64,000 nucleotides of DNA, from positions 289,425 through 353,424 of the forward strand of contig NZ_DFQV01000033.1 of assembly GCF_002377945.1 (NCBI RefSeq), written 5' to 3'. The notes below the pieces were generated by a model that searched no databases, was not told the origin of the DNA, and saw only the letters and a program-made list of their open reading frames with translations. This stretch comes from Psychrobacter sp. UBA3480. Lineage in GTDB: Bacteria > Pseudomonadota > Gammaproteobacteria > Pseudomonadales > Moraxellaceae. Positions 8,629 to 17,510 of the stretch are shown piece by piece. Positions within the stretch are counted from its first letter, which is position 1, and each line of letters opens with the position of its first letter. The translations under genes and the position numbers were made by a program.

Positions 8629-10122
8629 TTAAGCCATCATATAGCCCAATCCTAAGAAGGTCACGACGGAGAGTCCTGCACCTAACATCGCATACGGGAA
8701 CTGGGTAAAGGCATGCTGCATGGGTGAGCAGCCAGCACCTTGCGCGGCAAGTAATGATGAATCACTAAAGAAACACGCATGACTACCGAATGATGAGGCC
8801 GATAACAAGGCGCCAATCATAAGTGGTGTGCTCACGCCAAGGGCGAGCGATATTGGGAACACGATAGGCATCGCCAACACGTACAAACCCCAGCTTGATG
8901 AAGTGGCAAAGGTCAAGAATGCCATGACCGCAAAGATAACCGCAGGGAAGATAATAATGGTCATATAAGGCGTGATAGCTTCAATCACATACATGGTCAT
9001 ACCAAGCTCATCGTTGATTGCTTTTAAGAAAAAACCACCAATAACGGTTGAGAGGGGATAGAGCATGACTTTAAAGCCTTTAAAGATGGCTTCAACTTGT
9101 GTCTCAAAGCTCAAGATACCTTGCATCCAGTAGACAACGACAGTCACAAAACAGGTCAATAGTGCCCCGCGTAACAGGTCGATTTCAAAGTAAACGGTTG
9201 AGACAATCAATAGAATCATCGGAAAAGCAAAGTTAGCGATGTTGGCTTTGAATGACAGCTTGCGCTTGGCTTTGACATTTGAAATTAGTTGCTCTTCGAC
9301 AAATGCTTCAGGAACAGGGTTACCAGCCTTGGCGCGTTTCTCTGCTTTTTTCATCGGTCCCCAATCGCCCAATATGCCATAAGCAACCAAGAATACAATC
9401 AGTAAGGCAAACCAAGCATAGGCCATATAAGGAATAGCACTGATATAAAGTCCAATGCCTTCGCCATCTGCTGCTACGCCATTTTCTTCTAGTAGACCTG
9501 CAAAGTAGACTGCCCAAGTAGAGATAGGCACGATAATACACATAGGGGCAGCGGTCGAATCGACGATATAGGCGAGCTTTTCACGAGAGACGTTATAGAC
9601 GTCAGTGAGTTTTTTGACGGAGGTGGATACGGCCAAGCAGTTCAAGTAATCATCGATAAAGACCACAACACCCAAAGCAAAAGTGGCCAACAATGACTGA
9701 CGACGCGACTTGATAATTTTTTGTAGCCATTCACTAAAACCATCTAGGCAGCCACTGATTTCAAGGAGCTGAATTAACCCGCCCATCAGACCACAGACGA
9801 GGACAATCCAGATAATGGTCTCGTTGCCCAAGACCATCGACATATTGTCTGCAAAGGGGGAAACCAGATCAAAGGGGTTGAGCATCACAAGGCCAGCGAC
9901 GCAGCCTGCGATCATAGACTCAAACGGTCGCCTAGAGACAATGGCGGTGACTAATACTAATAATGTGGGTAATAAAGATAAAGCACCCCAAGATTCATCT
10001 GGACCACGGCTCATGGATAGCCAAGCAAAGGCCAGATAGATGACGACGGCTACTATTACGGTGAGAAAGACTCGCTTGTTATGATAGTGCCCTTCGACAG
10101 CATCATTGAGTTTCATGTTCAT
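8629..10122 (-). CDS. NhaC-family membrane transporter in the agmatine operon
   Basis: Polytopic inner-membrane protein of 497 aa with about 11-12 hydrophobic segments, related to the NhaC Na+/H+ antiporter family. Blocks such as FIDDYLNCLAVSTSVK and AAPMCIIVPISTW match the family. NhaC-like proteins are often misnamed antiporters; some carry organic substrates (malate-lactate MleN, predicted lysine transporter LysW). It precedes aguB and aguA on the same strand with a gap of about 135 bases. Uptake or exchange of agmatine or putrescine is therefore a reasonable inference, but I see no substrate-defining residues. The 198 bases upstream hold no gene. Confidence 0.8.
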   Translation of the reverse strand: MNMKLNDAVEGHYHNKRVFLTVIVAVVIYLAFAWLSMSRGPDESWGALSLLPTLLVLVTAIVSRRPFESMIAGCVAGLVMLNPFDLVSPFADNMSMVLGNETIIWIVLVCGLMGGLIQLLEISGCLDGFSEWLQKIIKSRRQSLLATFALGVVVFIDDYLNCLAVSTSVKKLTDVYNVSREKLAYIVDSTAAPMCIIVPISTWAVYFAGLLEENGVAADGEGIGLYISAIPYMAYAWFALLIVFLVAYGILGDWGPMKKAEKRAKAGNPVPEAFVEEQLISNVKAKRKLSFKANIANFAFPMILLIVSTVYFEIDLLRGALLTCFVTVVVYWMQGILSFETQVEAIFKGFKVMLYPLSTVIGGFFLKAINDELGMTMYVIEAITPYMTIIIFPAVIFAVMAFLTFATSSSWGLYVLAMPIVFPISLALGVSTPLMIGALLSASSFGSHACFFSDSSLLAAQGAGCSPMQHAFTQFPYAMLGAGLSVVTFLGLGYMMA

Positions 10123-10320
10123 ACTTGCGCTCCCTGTAGAACCTCATTTTTTGAAACAAACTCTATTCGGTGGTTGATGCTCGACAGACAGTAGCGAATC
10201 AACTTTCTATCGAGCTTCCTATCACAGCAATCCATTACTGTGATAGGTCAAGGCAACAGTAGTTTTTATGATAAAAACGTCGTCTATATCGACCGCTTTT
10301 ATGCACGGTTGGTCATGTAT

Positions 10321-11697
10321 TTACATGCCGGTGGTGTCTTTTAGTGCATACCACCACGAGCCCATGACCGAGTAAGGGACTCGTAGAGCCCTGCCACCTG
10401 GGAATGGAATCCAAGGTATCTGTGCAAAGGTGTCAAACTCCTTGGTTTTGCCATTGATGGCATCAGCCAAGATTTGCCCGAACAGATGAGAGCCTGTTAC
10501 GCCATGTCCACTATAGCCGTGGGCGAAATATACGCGCTCATGTAGTTTGCCCATTTGTGGTACACGAGAGAAGGACAGGGCAAAGTTACCACTCCACGCG
10601 TAGTCGATTTTTACATCGCGCAGCTCTGGGAAAATCTTATTCATATTGGGTCTGATTTTTGCCGTGATATCAGCAGGATCTTGACCGCCATACACCGTAC
10701 CGCCGCCGAACAACATGCGTTTGTCTGCTGAGAGACGATAGTAGTCAAGAATGTAGCGCACATCTTCGACACAGACATCAGTAGGGAGCAGTTGATCGGC
10801 CAAATCACCCAATGGCTCGGTCGCGATAATCTGCGTCGATACTGGCATCACGCGATCAGTCAGTTTAGGAATGACTTTATTGAGATAAGCGTTACCGCAT
10901 AGAACGGCTTGCTTACAGGTCACCGTACCAAACTCAGTAATGACTTTAATAGAGTCGTCAGCGTATTCAATATCTACCACTAAGGTGTTTTCATAAATCG
11001 TGCCGCCATTTTTTTCGATAGCCGCTGCTTCACCTAATGCAAGGTTTAATGGGTGGAAATGTCCACCTGAATGATCGATGACGCCGCCCACATAAGCATC
11101 TGACTTGATATGCTCTTGAATGCCATTTTTGTCTAGCATTTCTCGGTCGTGCATACCGTGGCTTTCCCACAGTGCATGCGTCTCTTGCAAATCTTTTAGC
11201 TGTCCGTTATTCAATGCTGCAAAGATGTTTTTTTCTTTGAGGTCGCAGCTGATATCGTAGTCACTGACAAACCGGCGAATGATTTTGCCACCGCGAGTCA
11301 CGAGCTGACCGACGAAGTCTGCGCTTTGTTGACCATAAGATTTTTTGATTTTTTGCAGGCTGGCATTTAGACCATTGACGATTTGACCGCCGTTACGACC
11401 TGATGCACCCCAACCAATCTGTGCGCCTTCAAGCACAACGACTTCATGATCTGTTTCGATAAGATGTAGGGCAGTTGATAAGCCGCTATAACCACCACCG
11501 ACCACGCAGATTTCTACTTGAATATCGTTTTTAAGCGTTGGTCTGTCAGGCTTAGGGTTGCGACTGGCTGCATAATAGCTATCAGGGTATTGACCCTTAT
11601 CCGAGTAATGCGGGATATTGCGCGTGTTATTAGAAGGTGGGTTTTGGTTCGTTGCCATATTGCTACTTTGATTGCTATTTGGGCTACTATTTGACAT
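10321..11697 (-). CDS. puuB: Gamma-glutamylputrescine oxidase, FAD-dependent (PuuB-like)
   Basis: FAD-dependent amine oxidase of the DAO family, 458 aa, expected to oxidise gamma-glutamylputrescine to the aldehyde with release of ammonia and peroxide. The FAD dinucleotide-binding motif VVGGGYSGLSTALHL is near residue 60 and the C-terminal FAD block is AHGYSGHGVTGSHL. I chose ATG 11697 because it follows AGGA at eight bases and lies one base after the puuA stop; a frame open to 11730 would overlap puuA. The first 45 residues form an Asn/Ser/Gln-rich tail not expected in PuuB. Translation is probably coupled to puuA. Confidence 0.88.
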   Translation of the reverse strand: MSNSSPNSNQSSNMATNQNPPSNNTRNIPHYSDKGQYPDSYYAASRNPKPDRPTLKNDIQVEICVVGGGYSGLSTALHLIETDHEVVVLEGAQIGWGASGRNGGQIVNGLNASLQKIKKSYGQQSADFVGQLVTRGGKIIRRFVSDYDISCDLKEKNIFAALNNGQLKDLQETHALWESHGMHDREMLDKNGIQEHIKSDAYVGGVIDHSGGHFHPLNLALGEAAAIEKNGGTIYENTLVVDIEYADDSIKVITEFGTVTCKQAVLCGNAYLNKVIPKLTDRVMPVSTQIIATEPLGDLADQLLPTDVCVEDVRYILDYYRLSADKRMLFGGGTVYGGQDPADITAKIRPNMNKIFPELRDVKIDYAWSGNFALSFSRVPQMGKLHERVYFAHGYSGHGVTGSHLFGQILADAINGKTKEFDTFAQIPWIPFPGGRALRVPYSVMGSWWYALKDTTGM

Positions 11698-11698
11698 A

Positions 11699-13042
11699 TC
11701 AAACATCCTGTAAATAGGTGAGGTATTCAAGGTTGGTCACTTGCTGAGCAAAGCGTTTGGCTTCTTGCTTTTTGACCGCAATCAATAGCTCAATCATCTC
11801 GCTTGGAAACAGTGAGTCAACCACATTGCTGCTCTCAAATTGACGAATGGCTGAGAGCCAGTCCAACGGTAAGGTTTTTAGTTCTGCTGCATCATAAGTA
11901 ATGCTATTAATCGGTTCAGGCGCTTCAAGCTTGTTTTCGATACCATACAGTATACCTGCTAGTACTGCGCTACAAACGAGATAAGGGTTGGCATCAGCGC
12001 CAGACACCCGATGTTCGATACGGCGTGCTTTTGAGTCGCCACCTGGGATACGTACAGCTGCGGTGCGGTTTTCATAACCCCACGACACGTTGTTGGGGGC
12101 CAATGTACCGGGGGTAAAGCGGCGGTAAGAGTTGACATGTGGTGCAAATAATAAGGTGCAATCTGACATGGTTTTTAGCAGTCCAGCGACTGCATGACGC
12201 AACATATCTGAGCCTTCATCTGATCCATCATCGAATACGTTGTTGCCATCTTTATCTAATAAGCTGCAATGTACATGAAAGCCATTGCCAGACTGTAGGC
12301 CAAAAGGTTTTGCCATAAAGGTAGCGGTAAGCTTGCGACGAGCTGCCACGGCCTTAACCACTTGTTTAAACAAAATCGCGTCGTCAGCAGCTTTTAATGG
12401 GTCATCTACGTGTAATAAATTGATTTCAAACTGCCCACAACCATTTTCAGCCAGTGCCGCATCGACAGGGATATCGAGCTTTCCACACTGCTCGTAGACT
12501 TCATCTAAAAATTCATCGAATTGTAATAGGTCATTGATACTCAAGATGGACGTTTTATTTAGTCTTAAGCCGCTCTTAGGGCGGATAGGCGGCTTGGGTG
12601 TCTCTCCCTCAGTATAGTCAACCAAATAAAACTCTAGCTCGGTTGCCATCACTGGCGTCAGCCCCAGTGCTTTGAACTTTTTGCTAATGTAGTCCAAAAC
12701 GTGGCGGGCATCACCGTAGTAAGGCTCATTGTCTTCGGTATATAGCCAAATCGGTAGTAGCGATGAAGGGGCACTGGTATTGAGAAGAGGATAAGCAGCG
12801 CGACCAGTTGGACGGGCAATAGCATCAATATCACCATTGCACTGCGAAGACTCGATGACATCAGCGCCCCATATATCGACACCTAAGATGGACAGAGGTA
12901 ATCGGATTGCGCCGTTTTCTGCTTTTTCCATTTGATCAAAAGGGATGCGCTTACCACGAAGTAAGCCATTGATATCTCCTGCGGCAACATAGACGTACTC
13001 TGTGCTGTTTGCAGATCTGACCATTCCATTGGTTGTCATCAT
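11699..13042 (-). CDS. puuA: Glutamate-putrescine ligase (glutamine synthetase family)
   Basis: Glutamine synthetase-like ATP-dependent ligase, 447 aa, which joins glutamate to putrescine as the first step of the Puu pathway. The N-terminal beta-grasp part carries YVYVAAGDINGLLRGKRIPF. The catalytic domain shows VMATELEFYL, GFHVHCSL, the ATP-region NNVSWGYENRTAAVRIPG and the C-terminal ANPYLVCSAVLAG. In PuuA-type enzymes the substrate is an amine rather than ammonia; the PuuA call rests on the adjacent puuB and puuD. Two ATGs lie in tandem (13042 and 13039) behind AGGAAG. It is transcribed divergently from puuD across a 466-base AT-rich region. Confidence 0.9.
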   Translation of the reverse strand: MMTTNGMVRSANSTEYVYVAAGDINGLLRGKRIPFDQMEKAENGAIRLPLSILGVDIWGADVIESSQCNGDIDAIARPTGRAAYPLLNTSAPSSLLPIWLYTEDNEPYYGDARHVLDYISKKFKALGLTPVMATELEFYLVDYTEGETPKPPIRPKSGLRLNKTSILSINDLLQFDEFLDEVYEQCGKLDIPVDAALAENGCGQFEINLLHVDDPLKAADDAILFKQVVKAVAARRKLTATFMAKPFGLQSGNGFHVHCSLLDKDGNNVFDDGSDEGSDMLRHAVAGLLKTMSDCTLLFAPHVNSYRRFTPGTLAPNNVSWGYENRTAAVRIPGGDSKARRIEHRVSGADANPYLVCSAVLAGILYGIENKLEAPEPINSITYDAAELKTLPLDWLSAIRQFESSNVVDSLFPSEMIELLIAVKKQEAKRFAQQVTNLEYLTYLQDV

Positions 13043-13508
13043 GTCTGTTCTTCCTATGAATTTGTAGAATTACTTGGTTTGTTACTGCTACTACGTTTTG
13101 GCTGTGGTGTCTAAACTCTCTGCTAGTGGCATTTATAACGAACACTTAATAAATAAGTATTTGATAAATGACGGGTTGAATCTGAGGTGTTTGTACTACT
13201 GCTAAATTTTTTATCAATGATATTAGTGACCTATAGACTGTGCTCTTAGGCGTTTTTATTCAGTCTAAAAGTTAAACTATGTTGGTTATCATTGCTGCTG
13301 ACTTTTAATATATGGATGAAAACTATAATTGTCAATTTTTATTTAAAATTATCTTAAAATAACTCAAATGCAGGTTTTTAGTACAAATACCGATATTAAT
13401 GAAGTTTATAGTTTACATTATAAGAAGCGTTGTGTTAAATTTTAGCTAAATAAGGGATTAAACAACATAGACAGCCTAGGTCTAGTTGTTATAACGAGGG
13501 AAAATGAT
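13043..13508. promoter_or_regulatory. Divergent puuA/puuD control region
   Basis: This 466-base AT-rich stretch contains no credible gene and must hold the promoters of puuA (minus) and puuD (plus). Two inverted repeats stand out: ACTTA-5-TAAGT at 13144-13158 near puuA, and a longer one at 13461-13490 just before puuD. The PuuR-like regulator encoded at 14224 is the obvious candidate to bind here. I could not assign -10/-35 boxes with confidence. Confidence 0.5.
13461..13490 (+). promoter_or_regulatory. Inverted repeat before puuD (operator or leader hairpin)
   Basis: Arms AACAACATAGAC (13461-13472) and GTCTAGTTGTT (13480-13490) are complementary over 11 bp with one bulged base, separated by seven bases. 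The repeat ends a few bases before the GAGGG ribosome site of puuD. It could be a PuuR operator or an RNA hairpin affecting initiation. Confidence 0.5.
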
Positions 13509-14249
13509 ATGAAAAATTCCAGACCTATTATTGCTATTGTGTCTTGTCATAAGATGGTTGACGGACAGCCAGCACAGGCGGTATATCAAAAATACATCGA
13601 TGCAGTAAACTTTTACGGTGGCAATCCCATACTACTGCCAAATACAGCTGCCGATAGCGAAAACTTCGATGCGCTACTAGAAATAGCAGATGGAATTTTA
13701 TTGACTGGTAGTTATAGCAACGTCGCCCCAACTCGTTATGGCGCGTTACATACCGAAGCCAAACAAGATCTAGGCCGTGATGAGCTGAGCTTCAAATTAC
13801 TGGCTTATGCAGACGAAAAAAACATTCCGCTGTTTGCAGTGTGCCGAGGCTTGCAAGAGATGAATGTTCATTTTGGTGGCACGCTATATCCTGATTGGCG
13901 TGATATTGATGGGTTTTATGAGCAGCATTTAGAAGACAATACCCAACCGCTTGAGGTGCAGTATCAGCCCATACATGACGTCATCATTCAACCTCAAGGA
14001 AGGCTGGCAGCATTCGGTGAAAAGTGGCACGTCAACTCTTTGCACAAACAAGCTATCAATAAAGTAGGCGAGCGTTTATTCGTCGAAGCGTTAGCACCTG
14101 ACGGTCTGGTGGAGGCTATCAGCTTGTTACAACATCCATTTATGATTGGTGTACAATGGCATCCTGAGTTAAATTATGCGCAAGATAGCTTATCCAAATT
14201 TCTATTCACGGAATTTATTCACCATGCCAGAGAACCACAAACCGAGTAG
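13509..14249 (+). CDS. puuD: Gamma-glutamyl-GABA hydrolase (class I glutamine amidotransferase-like)
   Basis: Cytoplasmic hydrolase of 246 aa, peptidase C26 family. It splits gamma-glutamyl-gamma-aminobutyrate to glutamate and GABA, the last Puu-specific step before GabT. The nucleophile is Cys112 in FAVCRGLQEM; His218 and Glu220 are in VQWHPEL. LLTGSYSNVAPTRYG is the conserved glycine loop region of the family. ATG 13509 follows GAGGGAAAATGAT. The regulator gene starts inside its 3' end with an overlap of 26 bases in another frame, so the two are cotranscribed. Confidence 0.92.
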   Translation: MKNSRPIIAIVSCHKMVDGQPAQAVYQKYIDAVNFYGGNPILLPNTAADSENFDALLEIADGILLTGSYSNVAPTRYGALHTEAKQDLGRDELSFKLLAYADEKNIPLFAVCRGLQEMNVHFGGTLYPDWRDIDGFYEQHLEDNTQPLEVQYQPIHDVIIQPQGRLAAFGEKWHVNSLHKQAINKVGERLFVEALAPDGLVEAISLLQHPFMIGVQWHPELNYAQDSLSKFLFTEFIHHAREPQTE

Positions 14250-14958
14250 CACAACTAAAAGTAAGGCAGAGACTGCTGTCACTGATAGTGATAACATTGA
14301 AAACGATGTTGATAGTGTCGATGACAAAGATGCAGCTGATGTTGATATTGAAATAGATGATATCGATGATGACGAATTGAATGATTCTGAAACAGATGAA
14401 TCGTTGAAAGAAGACATTGGCAAAAAGATTAACCAGCTGCGTCTAGCAAAAGGTTACTCGCAACGTAAATTGGCAAAACTTTCAGGGTTGACGAACACGT
14501 CTATCAGCTCGATTGAGCGCAATAAGGTCAGTCCAGCGGTCAATACGTTAAAGGCGATTTTGACAGTATTGGGTTCTGATCTGACCACGTTTTTTAGTGA
14601 CGAGTGGAAAGAGCCAAAGGCTAGAGTGATCGTCACGCCAAAAGATCTATTAGAGCTCAATGAACCTAATAGCAAAGTATCGCTAAAGCAGGTCTATAAC
14701 TGCAGCAGGACAAGGAACTTAGGGTTCTTGATAGAAACCTATCAGCCAAATAGCTCAACAGAAGAAAAAATCGCTCACGAAGGGGAGGAGATTGGTACGG
14801 TCATCGAGGGTAAGATTATTATCCGTATCGAAGACAGTACCTACTTGTTAAATCAAGGTGATAGCTATGTGATTGATACCATTCAGCCGCATACTTTTAT
14901 TAATCCTACCGATAGCGTTACCCGTATCGTAAGCGCCCATACACCAACCACATACTAA
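14224..14958 (+). CDS. puuR: PuuR-like transcriptional regulator (XRE HTH plus cupin)
   Basis: DNA-binding regulator of 244 aa. An XRE-type helix-turn-helix spans roughly residues 65-125 (IGKKINQLRLAKGYSQRKLA, then SNTSISSIERNKVSP-like helix) and a C-terminal cupin follows (EGEEIGTVIEG, then QPHTFINPTD). E. coli PuuR has the same layout and represses puu genes until putrescine is present. The first 60 or so residues are extremely acidic and are absent from the roughly 185-residue PuuR. ATG 14224 overlaps the puuD end; an in-frame ATG at 14176 is possible but would lengthen the overlap to 74 bases. Likely target: the 13043-13508 region. Confidence 0.82.
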   Translation: MPENHKPSSTTKSKAETAVTDSDNIENDVDSVDDKDAADVDIEIDDIDDDELNDSETDESLKEDIGKKINQLRLAKGYSQRKLAKLSGLTNTSISSIERNKVSPAVNTLKAILTVLGSDLTTFFSDEWKEPKARVIVTPKDLLELNEPNSKVSLKQVYNCSRTRNLGFLIETYQPNSSTEEKIAHEGEEIGTVIEGKIIIRIEDSTYLLNQGDSYVIDTIQPHTFINPTDSVTRIVSAHTPTTY

Positions 14959-15010
14959 ACCTAAGCTAAATTTCGTCAGTTTTAATATTGCCCAGTGATA
15001 ATTGAACAAA

Positions 15011-15046
15011 AAAGGCTACTTCCATTTTAGGAGTAGCCTTTTTTTG
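15011..15046. terminator. Bidirectional terminator between puuR and the glycosyltransferase
   Basis: Arms AAAGGCTACT (15011-15020) and AGTAGCCTTT (15032-15041) form a 10-bp stem flanked by A-run and T-run. It can serve both convergent genes. Confidence 0.88.
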
Positions 15047-15089
15047 ATTATAAAATTACCTATCGAATACAACGCTTGGCTTACGGCTG

Positions 15090-16412
15090 TTAATTGTCTT
15101 CAGTGGTTTCTGTCGTATCTACATTATCTGCTGTCTTAGATTTTTCTTTGGTTAGCTTTATTTTTGGATTTTTAGCAACAGGTTCGATATTTTTCACAGC
15201 GACATTTAGGGCAGGTTTAGACGCTTTTTTCAGACTGCGTTTGATGCGTCGAACTGCGATAGCATCTGCTTCTGCTTGTTCTTCGGCAAGCGCCGCATCA
15301 TGTAAGTTTTGATACACTTCAAGCGTCTTTTCAATCATCTCACGCATGGTGAATTTGTTGGTCATTTCAGGACGCGTCACGCTCTCTAGCTGGTTTCTAA
15401 CTGCTTTACAAAGCGCATTGGCATTGTACTTTTTTACCAATCCTTGTGGGTAGAGTGGTTGTAAAATCTCGCTAAAGGCAGCTTGATCCCAACCAATAAC
15501 GGGCGTACCTAGATGTATGGCTTGTAGGGCATTAATACCGATTGACTCGGGCTCATTGGCAAGTGCCATGACGATATTGGCCGCCGATAGCCATTCCCGC
15601 ATATCATTACGTTTGCTACCCACATAGGTAATGCGCTCAGCCAGTCCCAAGCTGTTAGTACGTTGGCGAAAATCTTCATGAGCGACATCGCCGTCTTTAT
15701 AGTCTTCATCCATAATAATGACATGAATATTTGGGAATTGCTCTTGCAGGTTACCCAAAATATCTATTAGCCACTCTTGCCCGTACTCATTACCGATGAC
15801 GGTTGGGAATACGAGCCATTTTTTGTGCTCAAGCTCAGGGTACTCGGCAAAGGTATGACGTAACCAATAGACCGACGGATTATGACGATAAGGGTAGCGC
15901 CGAGTATCGATACCACGATAGATACGCGTGATGACCTTAGGATCTACGTCTTCGATGCGCAGTCCTTTTTTTAAGTATTGCGTGACACTATCAGATACGG
16001 TAATTATCGTATCAACATTGAGTAGGGCTTGAGAGTACTTATTAATAGGATAAAAACCATACATGGTCGAGACCAGTTTGGGAAAACGCCTGACGCGAGC
16101 GCGGCGCAGTGCCAAATGCAATATCCATGCAGGGGTACGCGAATGTACATGAATGACATCAGGTTCGTACTTTTCTATCAAATGCCGTAGGGCAGAGACT
16201 TGCAATAGCGATAGCCAAGACTTTTTATTTACGTGCAGCTGATGGTATATATTGCCATCGCGCTTGAGACGTCTAACCAAGTCATTGTCTTCATCGGCAC
16301 TCGAGACAATGATAGAGGTATGCTCATTTTTGACCAATGCTCGCCCAAGATGAAAAATGCCGCGCTCGGATTCATCATGCTTTAGAGACGACAGTAAGCG
16401 CATAACTTTCAT
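15090..16412 (-). CDS. GT4-like glycosyltransferase with altered motifs
   Basis: Protein of 440 aa resembling family 4 (GT-B fold) glycosyltransferases of cell-surface glycan synthesis: N-terminal MKVMRLLSSLKH, then DVIHVHSRTPAWILHLAL, DTIITVSDSV and a C-terminal Rossmann half ending in GTPVIGWD. Key residues differ. The usual GGxERG glycine loop reads DESERG, the Arg/Lys donor-phosphate motif is replaced by FPTVIGNEYGQEW, and the EX7E motif reads ESIGINALQ (second Glu to Gln). About 75 C-terminal residues form a charged, Lys/Thr-rich tail. A GTG at 16427 is an alternative start. It may be inactive or have a different donor; it is not next to other glycan genes. Confidence 0.65.
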   Translation of the reverse strand: MKVMRLLSSLKHDESERGIFHLGRALVKNEHTSIIVSSADEDNDLVRRLKRDGNIYHQLHVNKKSWLSLLQVSALRHLIEKYEPDVIHVHSRTPAWILHLALRRARVRRFPKLVSTMYGFYPINKYSQALLNVDTIITVSDSVTQYLKKGLRIEDVDPKVITRIYRGIDTRRYPYRHNPSVYWLRHTFAEYPELEHKKWLVFPTVIGNEYGQEWLIDILGNLQEQFPNIHVIIMDEDYKDGDVAHEDFRQRTNSLGLAERITYVGSKRNDMREWLSAANIVMALANEPESIGINALQAIHLGTPVIGWDQAAFSEILQPLYPQGLVKKYNANALCKAVRNQLESVTRPEMTNKFTMREMIEKTLEVYQNLHDAALAEEQAEADAIAVRRIKRSLKKASKPALNVAVKNIEPVAKNPKIKLTKEKSKTADNVDTTETTEDN

Positions 16413-16562
16413 AATAGCGTTGGTCACCGGTTAGTAATATCAATTTGCTATTGTCAGTTAAAAGCGATTAAAACTCAACCATCAAGATAAAAAGATGAGG
16501 TCAGATAGGCGGTTTTTACACTATATAAGCGTAAGACGTGGATTAATAAACACCAAAAGCCG

Positions 16563-17435
16563 TTAGCGTCGTTTTTGTAAATGTTCAGCATTGGGCAGTA
16601 CTTGTTTTTCACTCAAGTATTTCCAGTAGCGCTGCGGGAGATATTGTTTATGCAGCTTAGGGTTTTTACGCTCTTTGATATTGACGTTGGTAAAATACCC
16701 TTGCCAGAATTTTTGATAGCGCTGCTCATCAGGACTATGGATGCTAGCAGGATTGCGTAGTACCGCATCATCGAGGTCGGTGATGGTTTGCAGCTTCGCT
16801 GGACGTGATGGCGTGCTATTACTTTTATCATAATAGATGCCATAGCCTCGAGTTAGATCGTAAATCGCCCAATGTTGATCTTGATAGCGCTGACGAAAGT
16901 GCTCTCCGATTAGTGGCAGTACATTAAAATCAGGCTCTACACGTGCAAAGTAAATATCATCAGTCGTATGCTCAAAACGTACAAATGCTTCCATACGATG
17001 TTTCTCACGGCCAACCGATTTGACTGTCTGTACTAGCTCCAGAACATCTAAGTTACCTAAATCTTGCATAATCTGACGGCTAGGGTAGTCGATGGCGTAT
17101 TTGACCACGCGAAACAATGTCGTACCGATATCTTCTTTCTCTGATAAAAAACCCCATAAGATATTTCGCATGCCTGAGCGACCTAATAAGGTATTTAATT
17201 TGACTAACACCCGCTCGGCTTTGTCCTCATCAGTTGCCACGCTAATCGCCTGAGCGATGAGTGAGGGCACATAGCAGTCTTGCGCCGTTAGTTTCAGTGA
17301 CACATCATCTTGTAGACGATTGGCATAGACATAAAACACAGCACTCAACCAACCTTCAAAGCTAGGCTCATACAGTACAATGCTAGGCGTCAATTGACCG
17401 ACAGCGTAAGAGTCATTTTGCATAAGTGCTGACAT
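16563..17435 (-). CDS. DUF4130 (TIGR03915-type) putative DNA metabolism protein
   Basis: Soluble protein of 290 aa. Recognisable blocks are LYEPSFEGWLSAVFYVY at the N-terminus, then MRNILWGFL, VGREKHRMEAFVRFEHT, FNVLPLIGEHFRQRY, and IYDLTRGYGIYYDK. These match the DUF4130 family, which in other bacteria occurs beside, or fused to, a uracil-DNA-glycosylase-like domain and beside a radical SAM protein. The partner radical SAM gene lies 75 bases upstream on the same strand. The role is unknown; nucleic acid repair or modification is inferred from partners. The last part (NVNIKERKNPKLHKQYLPQR) is basic. Confidence 0.8.
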   Translation of the reverse strand: MSALMQNDSYAVGQLTPSIVLYEPSFEGWLSAVFYVYANRLQDDVSLKLTAQDCYVPSLIAQAISVATDEDKAERVLVKLNTLLGRSGMRNILWGFLSEKEDIGTTLFRVVKYAIDYPSRQIMQDLGNLDVLELVQTVKSVGREKHRMEAFVRFEHTTDDIYFARVEPDFNVLPLIGEHFRQRYQDQHWAIYDLTRGYGIYYDKSNSTPSRPAKLQTITDLDDAVLRNPASIHSPDEQRYQKFWQGYFTNVNIKERKNPKLHKQYLPQRYWKYLSEKQVLPNAEHLQKRR

Positions 17436-17510
17436 GTTATATCCTACATTTCTATCATAAATACAGTAGCGAGATAGCAGGTTTTTTAACGCACAATACC
17501 TAGAGCCATT

